Assembly: GCF_015277735.1 (NCBI RefSeq) | Contig: NZ_JADHDA010000002.1 | Span: forward strand, 1-64,000 | Direction: 5' to 3' | DNA: 64,000 nucleotides | Source: Psychrobacter sp. NG254 | GTDB lineage: Bacteria; Pseudomonadota; Gammaproteobacteria; Pseudomonadales; Moraxellaceae | Shown: in pieces, positions 29,213-37,454 of the stretch | Numbering within the stretch: position 1 is the stretch's first letter | How the letters are laid out: every line of letters begins with the position of its first letter | Translations under genes and position numbers: made by a program | The notes under the pieces: generated by a model | Databases searched by the model: none | What the model was told of the DNA's origin: nothing | What the model saw: only the letters and a program-made list of their open reading frames with translations

Positions 29213-30550
29213 ATGAAATTCTCAAAGTTCGGTCAAAAATTCACCCAACCCACTGGCATCTCACAATTGATGGACGATCTTGGCGATGCGCTAAAAAGCG
29301 ATCAGCCCGTCAACATGCTGGGCGGTGGTAATCCTGCCAAAATTGATGCGGTCAATGAGCTATTTCTAGAGACTTATAAGGCGCTAGGCACTGATAACGA
29401 TGCAGGCGTGCCCAATAGTAGCGCGATTATTAGCATGGCGAATTACTCTAATCCACAAGGTGATTCGGCCTTTATCGATGCGTTGGTTGGCTTCTTTAAC
29501 CGTCATTATGATTGGAATCTCACCTCAGAAAATATCGCCCTGACCAATGGCTCACAGAATGCGTTTTTCTATCTGTTTAATCTGTTTGGCGGCGCTTTCG
29601 CTGATGAAAGCAATCAAGATAAAACAAGCGAATCTATCGACAAATCCATTCTACTGCCATTGACCCCTGAATATATCGGCTATAGCGACGTGCATGTCGA
29701 AGGTCAGCATTTCGCAGCGGTATTGCCACATATCGATGAAGTGACTCATGACGGCGCGGAAGGTTTCTTTAAATATCGTGTCGATTTTGACGCATTAGAG
29801 AACTTGCCAGCGCTGATCGAGGGCCGTATTGGCGCGATTTGCTGCTCACGCCCGACCAACCCGACGGGCAACGTACTGACGGATGAAGAAATGGCGCATT
29901 TGGCCGAGATTGCCAAGCGTTATGACATACCGCTTATCATCGATAATGCCTACGGTATGCCCTTCCCTAACATCATCTATTCAGACGCGCATTTGACGTG
30001 GGATGACAATACGATTCTGTGCTTTAGCCTGTCTAAAATTGGCCTGCCCGGTATGCGTACGGGTATTATCGTGGCCGATGCCAAAGTGATCGAAGCGGTC
30101 AGCGCGATGAATGCGGTAGTGAATCTAGCCCCAACACGCTTTGGTGCAGCGATTGCCACGCCACTGGTAGAGAATGACCGTATCAAGCAGTTAGCTGATA
30201 ATGAGATCAAGCCGTTTTATCAAAAGCAGGCGACCCTTGCCGTGAAGCTGTTAAAAGAAGCCTTGGGTGATTATCCATTGATGATTCATAAGCCTGAAGG
30301 CGCGATTTTCTTATGGTTATGGTTTAAAGACTTACCGATTAGCACGCTTGAGCTATACGAACGTCTCAAAGAAAAAGGCACGCTTATTGTGCCAAGCGAA
30401 TACTTCTTCCCCGGTGTCGATGTTAGCGATTATCAACACGCACATGAATGTATTCGTATGAGTATCGCGGCTGACGAGCAGACGCTGACCGATGGTATTA
30501 GAGTGATTGGTGAAGTGGTACGTGAGTTGTATGATGAAGCTAAAAAATAA
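29213..30550 (+). CDS. avtA: Valine--pyruvate aminotransferase
   Basis: PLP-dependent class I transaminase that interconverts valine/2-oxoisovalerate and alanine/pyruvate. 445 residues matching AvtA from FSKFGQKFT, NMLGGGNPAKI, ALTNGSQNAFFYLFNLF, SRPTNPTGNVLTDEE, and the PLP lysine K275 in SLSKIGLPGMRTGI. Slightly longer than the E. coli enzyme (417) by loop insertions. Transcribed alone between terminators. Confidence 0.93.
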   Translation: MKFSKFGQKFTQPTGISQLMDDLGDALKSDQPVNMLGGGNPAKIDAVNELFLETYKALGTDNDAGVPNSSAIISMANYSNPQGDSAFIDALVGFFNRHYDWNLTSENIALTNGSQNAFFYLFNLFGGAFADESNQDKTSESIDKSILLPLTPEYIGYSDVHVEGQHFAAVLPHIDEVTHDGAEGFFKYRVDFDALENLPALIEGRIGAICCSRPTNPTGNVLTDEEMAHLAEIAKRYDIPLIIDNAYGMPFPNIIYSDAHLTWDDNTILCFSLSKIGLPGMRTGIIVADAKVIEAVSAMNAVVNLAPTRFGAAIATPLVENDRIKQLADNEIKPFYQKQATLAVKLLKEALGDYPLMIHKPEGAIFLWLWFKDLPISTLELYERLKEKGTLIVPSEYFFPGVDVSDYQHAHECIRMSIAADEQTLTDGIRVIGEVVRELYDEAKK

Positions 30551-30588
30551 GATTAGCTGCTAGAATCAAAATTCAAATAGTAAAACGA

Positions 30589-30620
30589 AAAAAACGGACT
30601 GATTAATAGTCCGTTTTTTT
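30589..30620. terminator. Bidirectional terminator between avtA and a convergent gene
   Basis: AAAAAACGGACT (30589-30600) and AGTCCGTTTTTT (from 30608) form a stem with A- and T-runs on both sides. The stop codon of the leftward membrane-protein gene (30603-30605) lies in its loop. Confidence 0.9.
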
Positions 30621-30992
30621 ATGTCGCTTGGTCAGTGAGGCAGGCTTACTGGTTGGATGAAATATCTTGGTCCATTTATTCAACGCATATAGCACATAAG
30701 ACAGCATGCAGGTATTAATCAAATCACGGATACTGGCGGTCAGCTGTTCACGGCTTAAACCCGTTAGGCCTAGCGATTCAATCGTCTCTCGATTGTCCAA
30801 ATACTCACCCAACAATGCAATGCTGGTTACGGCGATTAGAGCGACAAACGATCTAAGATTTTGGCTCCTGATGATAGGGCGTAGTACCATGAGGCACAGC
30901 AGGTAGACACCGATGCCAACATAGATATGTAGCGCATCTTTGGCAAGGCCCGTTGTTTCAACAACATTCATTTTAAAGGCAGTAAAATCCAC
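30603..30992 (-). CDS. Small membrane protein, possibly VanZ-like
   Basis: 129 residues with three hydrophobic segments (about 22-40, 48-64 and 88-106). The spacing of LLGEYLDN and SIRDLINT relative to the helices is reminiscent of VanZ-like proteins (conserved E and D..N), but this is weak. The start is read as GTG at 30992, seven bases after GGAA; an ATG at 30971 has no ribosome-binding site. Its stop codon lies inside a bidirectional terminator loop. Function unknown. Confidence 0.6.
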   Translation of the reverse strand: MDFTAFKMNVVETTGLAKDALHIYVGIGVYLLCLMVLRPIIRSQNLRSFVALIAVTSIALLGEYLDNRETIESLGLTGLSREQLTASIRDLINTCMLSYVLYALNKWTKIFHPTSKPASLTKRHKKTDY

Positions 30993-31039
30993 TGAGATAT
31001 TCCAAATATAAGCGAGCAGAGAACCACTGAGCGTATCAC

Positions 31040-31145
31040 TATAGCCATCCCACTATAAAAGTATACAGCGTTAACCTCGCTTGAAGTATCACATATACAT
31101 CTACACTCGGTTGCCTTGTACTACTTTTAAATTGAATCGACTATA
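31040..31145. repeat. MITE-like dispersed repeat, copy A
   Basis: About 106 bp with inverted ends TATAGCC and CGACTATA, and further imperfect pairing (AAAAGT near both ends). Internally it shares TCGG(T/C)TGCCTTGTAC and flanking sequence with copy B at 43717-43823, at a matching distance from the ends. No ORF. Likely a small non-autonomous element found in other intergenic positions of this genome. Confidence 0.7.
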
Positions 31146-31204
31146 AACAATATGACTAAAAAGTGGTGGCTAAAAATTGACAGCTGATAATAAAATCTGA
31201 GAAC

Positions 31205-31239
31205 AAAAAAGGCAGATTATACAATGGATAATCTGCCTT
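31205..31239 (-). terminator. Terminator after hisH
   Basis: On the minus strand AAGGCAGATTAT, a 7-base loop and ATAATCTGCCTT form a perfect 12-bp stem followed by TTTTTT (A-run at 31205-31210 on the plus strand). It ends the hisB-hisH transcript. Confidence 0.92.
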
Positions 31240-31277
31240 CTGCTAAATTAAACATTCAATTCACGTTTATCGTCTAG

Positions 31278-31922
31278 TTATACATTCCAGTCGACGAAGT
31301 TCTTTAACAGCTGCAAACCAGCGGTGTGGCTCTTTTCTGGATGGAACTGGGTCGCAAATAAGTTGTCTTGGATAACACTGGCACAAAACGGCTGACCATA
31401 ATCACAAATAGCAACCACTTGTGCGCTATCGGCAGGCTCGCAGTAATAGCTGTGCACAAAGTAAAAATGCGCGTTGTCTTCGATACCTGTCCACAGTGGA
31501 TGGTCAAAGTCCATACCACTGATGGTATTCCAGCCCATATGTGGTACTTTGATCGTAGCGCCTTGCTGGTCTTTCCACGTAGGGTCAAATGCTTCTACAC
31601 TGCCCTTTAAGATACCAAGACAATCTGTACCACCATTTTCCGCTGACTGCTCAAACAACGCCTGCATACCCACACAAATGGCCATAACGGGCTTATTAAA
31701 TATAGCCTGACGTATGACCTCATCAATCCCAGCATCTTGCATGCCAGCGATACAATCACGCATGGCACCGACACCGGGGAAGACGATCTTGTCTGCCGCA
31801 GCAACGACTTTGGGGTCATTGGTGATAGAGACTTCTGCCCCGACCACTGACAACGCTTTGCTGGCGGAATGCAAATTACCCATACCATAATCTAGTAGTG
31901 CAATTTTGGTCACTTTAGCCAT
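31278..31922 (-). CDS. hisH: Imidazole glycerol phosphate synthase, glutaminase subunit
   Basis: Class I glutamine amidotransferase that feeds ammonia to HisF to make IGP and AICAR in histidine synthesis. 214 residues with a full triad: nucleophile C83 in [11 protein letters not shown], and H194 and E196 in QFHPEKS. It overlaps hisB by one base (TAATG), so translation is coupled. Its partner hisF is not in this window. Confidence 0.96.
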   Translation of the reverse strand: MAKVTKIALLDYGMGNLHSASKALSVVGAEVSITNDPKVVAAADKIVFPGVGAMRDCIAGMQDAGIDEVIRQAIFNKPVMAICVGMQALFEQSAENGGTDCLGILKGSVEAFDPTWKDQQGATIKVPHMGWNTISGMDFDHPLWTGIEDNAHFYFVHSYYCEPADSAQVVAICDYGQPFCASVIQDNLFATQFHPEKSHTAGLQLLKNFVDWNV

Positions 31923-32569
31923 TAAAATGCCTCTTTGGTCGATGGCAATGTATTTAACGCACGCTCGTCATATTCACAAGCCATGCGCAGGGCGCGAGCA
32001 AAAGCCTTGAAGGTTGATTCGATTTGGTGATGGCTGTTTTTGCCTTTGAGATTATCCAAATGCACGGTCATCCATGAGTGATTGACGAAGCCGTAGAAAA
32101 ACTCACTGAACAAATCAACATCAAAACCGCCCACGTGCGAGCGGGTAAACGGAATGTCCATGTGTAAACCAGGACGACCTGATAGATCGACAACGGCGCG
32201 AGTCAACGACTCATCGAGTGGTGCATAAAAATGCCCATAACGACGGATACCTTTTTTGTCGCCCAATGCTTTATTGAACGCTTGTCCCAAGGTGATACCG
32301 GTGTCTTCGACGCTATGGTGATCATCGATAAAGGTATCGCCTGTGCACTTGATATCCAAGTCAAATAAACCGTGACGCTTGATTTGATCAATCATATGAT
32401 CCAAAAACGGTACACCAGTGTCTACAGTGCCTTGACCAGTACCATCAAGGTTGACAGTGCACTTCACTTGCGTCTCTGCAGTGATACGCTCAACCGTGGC
32501 GATACGCGCTGGACGACCATGTAGGTTCGGGTTCTGTGATGGGTTTTGCTCAGTTGCATTGGCTGTCAT
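31922..32569 (-). CDS. hisB: Imidazoleglycerol-phosphate dehydratase
   Basis: Mn-dependent dehydratase of histidine synthesis, in the monofunctional form (215 residues) without the histidinol phosphatase domain of E. coli HisB. Metal-binding histidine clusters [22 protein letters not shown] and [11 protein letters not shown] are intact. The N-terminal about 20 residues before [13 protein letters not shown] are an extension. First gene of a hisB-hisH operon. Confidence 0.96.
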   Translation of the reverse strand: MTANATEQNPSQNPNLHGRPARIATVERITAETQVKCTVNLDGTGQGTVDTGVPFLDHMIDQIKRHGLFDLDIKCTGDTFIDDHHSVEDTGITLGQAFNKALGDKKGIRRYGHFYAPLDESLTRAVVDLSGRPGLHMDIPFTRSHVGGFDVDLFSEFFYGFVNHSWMTVHLDNLKGKNSHHQIESTFKAFARALRMACEYDERALNTLPSTKEAF

Positions 32570-32936
32570 GGCTACTCTCTATCAGTTTTTTATCAGTGAA
32601 AAGCGGTCAATAAGATAGGACGAAAACACGCCCGAGTCTTTAAATAAGTGAATATCGCAACATTTAAAAAATCTATCAATGTTTACGTATGATACGAATA
32701 ATATTACTGTCTACACGCCTCAAGCGTTGTCTGTCTTCATCATAGCAAAACCTAACATTTACTGCTATGTCCAAGCCGTAAACCACGCACAAATTTACGT
32801 CATTCTGCTAAAATAGTGCGTTCAGTATTATCAATCATGACGCACGCTAATGCTATAACATGACCATTTGCGACACCACACTCTATGACATTATGATGTC
32901 TCACATCATAGAAACCCTCTGTTTATAGGAACTGCT
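32570..32936. other. Divergent spacer hisB / PanZ-like gene
   Basis: No ORF. It must hold the leftward hisB promoter, not localised. For the rightward gene, TTGCGA (32868-32873) with TATGAT (32892-32897) at 18 bases is a possible promoter, and a palindrome overlaps its -10. Confidence 0.5.
32892..32910. promoter_or_regulatory. Palindrome overlapping a putative -10 before the PanZ-like gene
   Basis: TATGATGT (32892-32899) and ACATCATA (32903-32910) form a perfect 8-bp inverted repeat around CTC, 26 bp before the start codon. Its left half coincides with the only plausible -10, as expected for a repressor operator. The binding protein is unknown. Confidence 0.4.
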
Positions 32937-33359
32937 ATGCCTTTAGAAGCGATCGCCATCAATAGTTTGGATGCACCACTGATTAAAAAACCTGCACGCG
33001 AAAACGAGCTAGCAGAACGCCTGCAGGCTTTATATGACAGCGATGATACTCAGCCCAGTGGTGCCGATGTGTTAAGTCTCGTTGAGCAAGGATTTAAGCG
33101 TGGACAGTATCTCTATGTCGGTATGTTCAATGACAAGCCTATCGCTGCAGTTGCCTGCTTTGATGATGGGCAGACCAATGCTAAGCGCTTACAATACCTG
33201 ACCGTACATGCGCAAAATCGCGGCCGAGCCATTGATGCCAAGTTTATTAAACTGGTCTATGATGCCGAAGTGAAGAAAGGCGTACGTGAGTTTGTGCCTG
33301 TGGATACGGATATTCATCGTATTATGAGCGAGTACGAACTACTGCGTGTCAAAGACTAA
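32937..33359 (+). CDS. GNAT-fold protein, PanZ/PanM-like
   Basis: 140 residues. The pattern YVGMFNDKPIAAVACF followed by LQYLTVHAQNRGRAID resembles the acetyl-CoA-binding core of GNAT proteins and particularly PanZ, which with acetyl-CoA activates cleavage of the PanD pro-enzyme for pantothenate synthesis. The canonical RxxGxG loop is replaced by QNRGRA, so acetyl transfer may be lost. GGAA precedes the ATG. No panD is nearby. Alternative: an ordinary N-acetyltransferase. Confidence 0.55.
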   Translation: MPLEAIAINSLDAPLIKKPARENELAERLQALYDSDDTQPSGADVLSLVEQGFKRGQYLYVGMFNDKPIAAVACFDDGQTNAKRLQYLTVHAQNRGRAIDAKFIKLVYDAEVKKGVREFVPVDTDIHRIMSEYELLRVKD

Positions 33360-33435
33360 ACTGACAACTAGAATGTTTAATTTTGCCCATATCTGACTAT
33401 TTATCGTCTTTTATCAGATATAATGCAAAAACTGC

Positions 33436-33464
33436 TTGACAGCAGTGCGTATATTTAGTTTAAT
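33436..33464 (+). promoter_or_regulatory. Promoter of tRNA-Phe
   Basis: TTGACA (33436-33441), a 17-base spacer and TTTAAT (33459-33464) are followed by AGCGCCTC, a GC-rich discriminator typical of stringently controlled tRNA promoters. It ends 17 bp before the mature tRNA. Confidence 0.85.
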
Positions 33465-33481
33465 AGCGCCTCAACGAAGAC

Positions 33482-33557
33482 GGCTCGATAGCTCAGTCGG
33501 TAGAGCAACGGATTGAAAATCCGTGTGTCGGCAGTTCGAACCTGCCTCGAGCCACCA
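33482..33557 (+). tRNA. tRNA-Phe (anticodon GAA)
   Basis: 76 nt including encoded CCA. The acceptor stem GGCTCGA (33482-33488) pairs with TCGAGCC (33547-33553), discriminator A; D-arm with AGCTCAGTCGGTAGAGC, anticodon loop TTGAAAA with GAA, and T-arm with GTTCGAA. It stands alone, between its own promoter and terminator. Confidence 0.97.
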
Positions 33558-33575
33558 TTTCGTTTAAGAATTCTA

Positions 33576-33612
33576 AAAAGCCCCGAACATTTATGTTTGG
33601 GGCTTTTTTTAT
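33576..33612 (+). terminator. Terminator after tRNA-Phe
   Basis: AAGCCCCGAACAT (33578-33590) pairs with ATGTTTGGGGCTT (33593-33605), with one G-T pair, and runs into a T-tract. The A-run before it may also help stop leftward transcripts. Confidence 0.9.
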
Positions 33613-33675
33613 GCTTAGATAACATGCTCAGATGTATATGAAATACTTCAAGCAAGATTAACGCAGTAATATTTT

Positions 33676-33693
33676 TATAGTGGATTGACTATA
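33676..33693. repeat. Short palindrome made of the dispersed-repeat ends
   Basis: TATAGTGGATTGACTATA joins the two kinds of ends seen in the repeats at 31040 and 43717 with almost nothing between them. It may be an internally deleted copy or an excision footprint. Confidence 0.45.
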
Positions 33694-33709
33694 AGCGCTT
33701 TCTTACTTA

Positions 33710-34051
33710 TCACAAACGCTTTCTTAATAATAACTCACAACGCTCACGCGAGTCCAAATCATAAACCGTCGCACGGTAATCAATACCATGACGTCCTTCA
33801 AAAAATATAACCCGATCGCCCACTGCTAAGAAGCAAGATTTACGAGCATCATAAATAAACCCATCAATCACAAATGCCAAATCACGATCTATCTCGCGTA
33901 CCGTGTATGTCTCCCCTTTTGGAATCAAACCCTCAAACCAAGCGCTATGAGCTGCAGTCGTAGTCAACACGCTTGTCAGTATGGCCAATGCTATGAGTAC
34001 ATTTTTTAATGATGTCATGATGCCTGAGTAATTGACAATGGTTTTATTCAT
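33710..34051 (-). CDS. Small secreted protein, unknown
   Basis: 113 residues if started at ATG 34051 (AGGAAA upstream, 10-base spacing); an alternative ATG at 34018 gives a 102-residue protein with a more compact signal peptide. The hydrophobic stretch NVLIALAILTSVL and cleavage-like AAHSA predict export. The mature part has a likely beta-rich fold and two cysteines that could pair in the periplasm. No family recognised. Confidence 0.6.
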   Translation of the reverse strand: MNKTIVNYSGIMTSLKNVLIALAILTSVLTTTAAHSAWFEGLIPKGETYTVREIDRDLAFVIDGFIYDARKSCFLAVGDRVIFFEGRHGIDYRATVYDLDSRERCELLLRKRL

Positions 34052-34165
34052 GATAATTGGTTTCCTGATAGTCACAGCTGAACAACATTTATAGGCTGTT
34101 TTTTCAACAGTTCGGCTCAGTATACTAGGGCGTGTTAAATATCGATATGCTTAGCAGGTAACGTT

Positions 34166-34666
34166 ATGAGAGAGTTTGATTACGACTTAGACTACAAAAA
34201 CCTAGACTTGCGCGCGCAGCCCGAGCTGTATCGTGTTGGCCGTGGTGAGCAGGGTGTACTACTCGTAGAGCCCTACAAATCAGAAATACTACCCCACTGG
34301 CGCTTTGCCGATCCTGACATTGCGACCGAGAGTAGTGATACTATTTATCAGATGTTCTTAGATTACTTGGCTGACGATGACTTTGTCGGTGCGGATATGG
34401 CACGCAAATTTATTCAAATGGGCTATACCCGTGCCCGCCGCTATGCCAATCATAAAGGTGGAAAAAAATATAAAGGTGCCGTACCCGATGATAAAAAAGG
34501 TCAAAGCGGTGCGCATGGGCGTGAAGAGTTACCACGGCAAATCGAAGACCCTATCAAAGCAGAATCTGCACGCATATTTAAACAAAAATGGGACGAGTGT
34601 CGTAAAAACGAAGATTATCTAAGAATGAAAAAAGAGCATCGCGAACGCTATAAAGATGTCGAATGA
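34166..34666 (+). CDS. DUF4385 family protein
   Basis: 166 residues matching the DUF4385 family: FDYDLDYKNLDLR, ELYRVGRGEQGVLLVEPYKSEILPHWRF and MARKFIQMGYTRARRYANHKGGKKY are highly typical. The function is unknown. It is soluble, basic, and has a charged C-terminus. Transcribed alone; a TATACT box lies about 40 bp upstream. Confidence 0.85.
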   Translation: MREFDYDLDYKNLDLRAQPELYRVGRGEQGVLLVEPYKSEILPHWRFADPDIATESSDTIYQMFLDYLADDDFVGADMARKFIQMGYTRARRYANHKGGKKYKGAVPDDKKGQSGAHGREELPRQIEDPIKAESARIFKQKWDECRKNEDYLRMKKEHRERYKDVE

Positions 34667-34803
34667 TTGCTTCTGTTCATTAGAGTCTGTTGAACATTGA
34701 GTAAGGGAACTCTTTAGCCTTGAAACACGATTATGCTAAGGTATGACACAAAGCGCGATGCAACCCATATAACAAATATAACTGTTTCAAATAGCGAGGA
34801 ATA

Positions 34804-35487
34804 ATGGATAAGCAACTTTTGATTTTTGATTTCGACGGAACACTCATTGATAGTGTGCCTGATTTGGCCGATGCGACTAACGCTATGCTAACCACGCTGG
34901 GCAAAGAGACCTACCCTATCGAGATGATACGTAACTGGATAGGCAATGGTTCAAGATTATTGGTCGAGCGCGCGCTAGTGGGTAAGGTAGAAGTGTTAGA
35001 AAATGAGTTAACGGTCGAGGAAGCCAATCACGCAGAGCAAATATTTTTTGAGGCTTATAAAAATCTCAGTGGCAGCAAAACCGTCGCTTACCCAGATGTC
35101 GATAGCGGACTAAAGAAACTGAAGAATGCAGGTTATACACTGGCGTTAGTGACCAATAAACCCATTCGTTTTGTACCAAAAATCTTACAATCCTTTGGCT
35201 GGCAAGACTTATTCAGTGAAGTGTTAGGCGGTGATAGCCTCTCGACCAAAAAACCTGATCCTGCACCGCTATTGCATGTCTGTAAAGTATTAAACGTTTC
35301 TCCAGAACAAGCCATTATGATTGGTGATTCTAGAAACGACATCTTAGCTGGACAAAATGCCAATATGGACACGCTTGGATTGTCTTATGGCTATAACTAC
35401 GGGCAAGATATTCGTGAGTTGAATCCGACCGAAGCATTTGATGGTTTCGCTGATTTGGTGACTTGGATTATGAGAGACAAGGCTTAA
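34804..35487 (+). CDS. gph: Phosphoglycolate phosphatase, HAD family
   Basis: 227-residue HAD hydrolase predicted to dephosphorylate 2-phosphoglycolate formed during DNA repair or oxygenase side reactions. Motif I DFDGTLIDS with D9 nucleophile and D11, a helical cap domain (about 17-95), motif II VTNKP, motif III lysine in STKKPDPAP and motif IV IGDSRNDI. A good GAGGA precedes the ATG. Specificity is inferred from overall similarity; other HAD phosphatases cannot be ruled out. Confidence 0.88.
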   Translation: MDKQLLIFDFDGTLIDSVPDLADATNAMLTTLGKETYPIEMIRNWIGNGSRLLVERALVGKVEVLENELTVEEANHAEQIFFEAYKNLSGSKTVAYPDVDSGLKKLKNAGYTLALVTNKPIRFVPKILQSFGWQDLFSEVLGGDSLSTKKPDPAPLLHVCKVLNVSPEQAIMIGDSRNDILAGQNANMDTLGLSYGYNYGQDIRELNPTEAFDGFADLVTWIMRDKA

Positions 35488-35579
35488 CCCATACTTCATC
35501 TCTCATGCGTCATATTTTATGCATCATCTCTACAGTATTGTAATAAGGTAGTGGCGTTCACTGACTTAGATAAGTACGA

Positions 35580-37154
35580 TTATTTGCTACGATAACTGAG
35601 TGCCTCGGATACATGGACACTCGTTATATCTACACTATCAGCAAGGTCTGCGATAGTACGCGCCACTCGCAATACTCGATGGTAGCCACGCGCGGATAAA
35701 TTCAGACGCTGCTGAGCGAGTTGTAATAGCTGCTGCTCGCTCTCTCCTAGTTGGATATATTTATCAATCTCGCTAGGGCTCAGCTCATTATTGACCTTTT
35801 GCTGTCGCTGCATCTGATGCTTATGAGCAGCAATAACTCGAACACGTACTTGTTCAGAGGTCTCACCTGCTTGGGCATTTTGCAAGTCAGCAATGGGTAA
35901 AGCAGGCACAGTGATATGCAAATCAATACGATCTAATAGTGGTCCTGACAGCTTGTCTTGATAGCGTTTGATTTGCTCGGGCCGACAGCGGCAACGCCCT
36001 GATGTATCGCCATCATAACCACATGGACAGGGATTCATGGCAGCGACCAATTGAAAATTTGCAGGAAAGGTCATCTGTGAATTGGCACGGCTAATGGTGA
36101 TTTGCTTGGCTTCCAATGGCTGACGCAACACCTCTAACACCGTACGATCAAACTCTGGCAATTCATCAAGGAACAATACGCCTTTATTGGCAAGGGTAAT
36201 CTCACCAGGTTTCGGACGTGAACCGCCACCGACCAACGCCACGGCTGATATCGTATGATGAACTTGTCTGAAAGGACGTGTGCCATAGTCGTAATCGCTG
36301 TCTGCGACTGAATACGTACTGGCTACTTCTAACGCATCTTCATCACTAAGATCAGGCAAAATAGTCGGTAGACGCGATGCCATCAATGTCTTGCCTGAAC
36401 CGGGCGGCCCTGTAAATAATATCGAGTGACCACCTGCCGCCGCAATCTCTAATGCACGCCGTGCATGATGCTGACCTTTGACATCTGCCAAGTCCACTTG
36501 ATAACCCACATGCTGCGGTGCCGGACTGGGGGTAACAACTGCCAAACTCTCATTGGATATGCTTGGATTCGCTAGCGACTGTAGATGGTCGCAAACGGCT
36601 TTGAGACTTTGCGCACCTAACACCTCTACTCCCTCGACACGGCTGGCTTCTGCCCCATTATCCATTGGCACGATTAATTTGACTGGTGTTACTGCTTCTA
36701 CTGCCTGCTGTTCATCTAGTCGTCGCTCATTACTATTCGATGACGTCACAGCCAATTGCTCCGCTTTAATTGCTCGTGCCACTGCCAGACTACCCGTCAC
36801 TTGCCGCAGATTTCCGTTTAGCGCCAATTCACCGATGAACTCAAACCCTGATAGCACTTCTGGATCGAGCTGATCACTGGCTGCCAAAATACCGATAGCA
36901 ATCGGTAAATCTAGCCTTGCGCCATCTTTGGGTAAATCCGCAGGTGCTAGGTTAATAGTGAGGCGGCGATTGGGAAACTGAAATCCAGAATTCAATATCG
37001 CAGAACGGACTCTGTCTTTGCTCTCACGTACCGCAGCTTCTGGTAGACCGACAATGGTCAATGCAGGCAGACCTTGCGACAAGTGCACCTCAATAATAAC
37101 CTTGGGTGCGTGCAGACCGACGACTGAACGGGTATAGACTTGAGCAAACGACAT
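35580..37154 (-). CDS. comM: YifB/ComM family AAA+ ATPase
   Basis: 524-residue Mg-chelatase-like AAA+ protein. ComM is a hexameric helicase that promotes branch migration during natural transformation. N-terminal Lon-protease-like fold (about 20-170: GLPEAAVRESKDRVRSAI), Walker A GPPGSGKT, Walker B VLFLDELPEF, a zinc-finger-like CPCGYDGDTSGRCRC, and C-terminal Mg_chelatase_C. With dprA elsewhere in the window, natural competence is plausible, as in other Moraxellaceae. Confidence 0.94.
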   Translation of the reverse strand: MSFAQVYTRSVVGLHAPKVIIEVHLSQGLPALTIVGLPEAAVRESKDRVRSAILNSGFQFPNRRLTINLAPADLPKDGARLDLPIAIGILAASDQLDPEVLSGFEFIGELALNGNLRQVTGSLAVARAIKAEQLAVTSSNSNERRLDEQQAVEAVTPVKLIVPMDNGAEASRVEGVEVLGAQSLKAVCDHLQSLANPSISNESLAVVTPSPAPQHVGYQVDLADVKGQHHARRALEIAAAGGHSILFTGPPGSGKTLMASRLPTILPDLSDEDALEVASTYSVADSDYDYGTRPFRQVHHTISAVALVGGGSRPKPGEITLANKGVLFLDELPEFDRTVLEVLRQPLEAKQITISRANSQMTFPANFQLVAAMNPCPCGYDGDTSGRCRCRPEQIKRYQDKLSGPLLDRIDLHITVPALPIADLQNAQAGETSEQVRVRVIAAHKHQMQRQQKVNNELSPSEIDKYIQLGESEQQLLQLAQQRLNLSARGYHRVLRVARTIADLADSVDITSVHVSEALSYRSK

Positions 37155-37454
37155 GAGTGTTTCCTATAGAGAGGCTCTCTCGATAATAGAGGATTACACA
37201 TAGGTACGCAAATGTCGTGTTTTGAATCATGAGCGCCAATACTTAATGAGCCAGCTATTATCTAATGATACCTGTACGTTTTATCCAAAAGACCTAGTCA
37301 TTCACCCCACTATTAACAAGGATTTGTTATACTAGCCACTGTCTATTTAGACATAAATATTGCTAGAAAGGTGGTCATAAACGAACGGTTTCAATTACTA
37401 CCTTTGAACCACATAAACCCTAGCAATATATATGGTCAAAACGAGGAATATCGC
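37155..37454. other. Divergent spacer comM / hemN
   Basis: 300 bp without a gene. A TATACT box (37328-37333) reading right lacks a well-spaced -35. No FNR-type TTGAT-N4-ATCAA site was seen by eye. Confidence 0.4.

Noticed and set aside
33455..33655. A leftward 66-codon ORF over tRNA-Phe
   Set aside because: It is the complement of the tRNA and its terminator.
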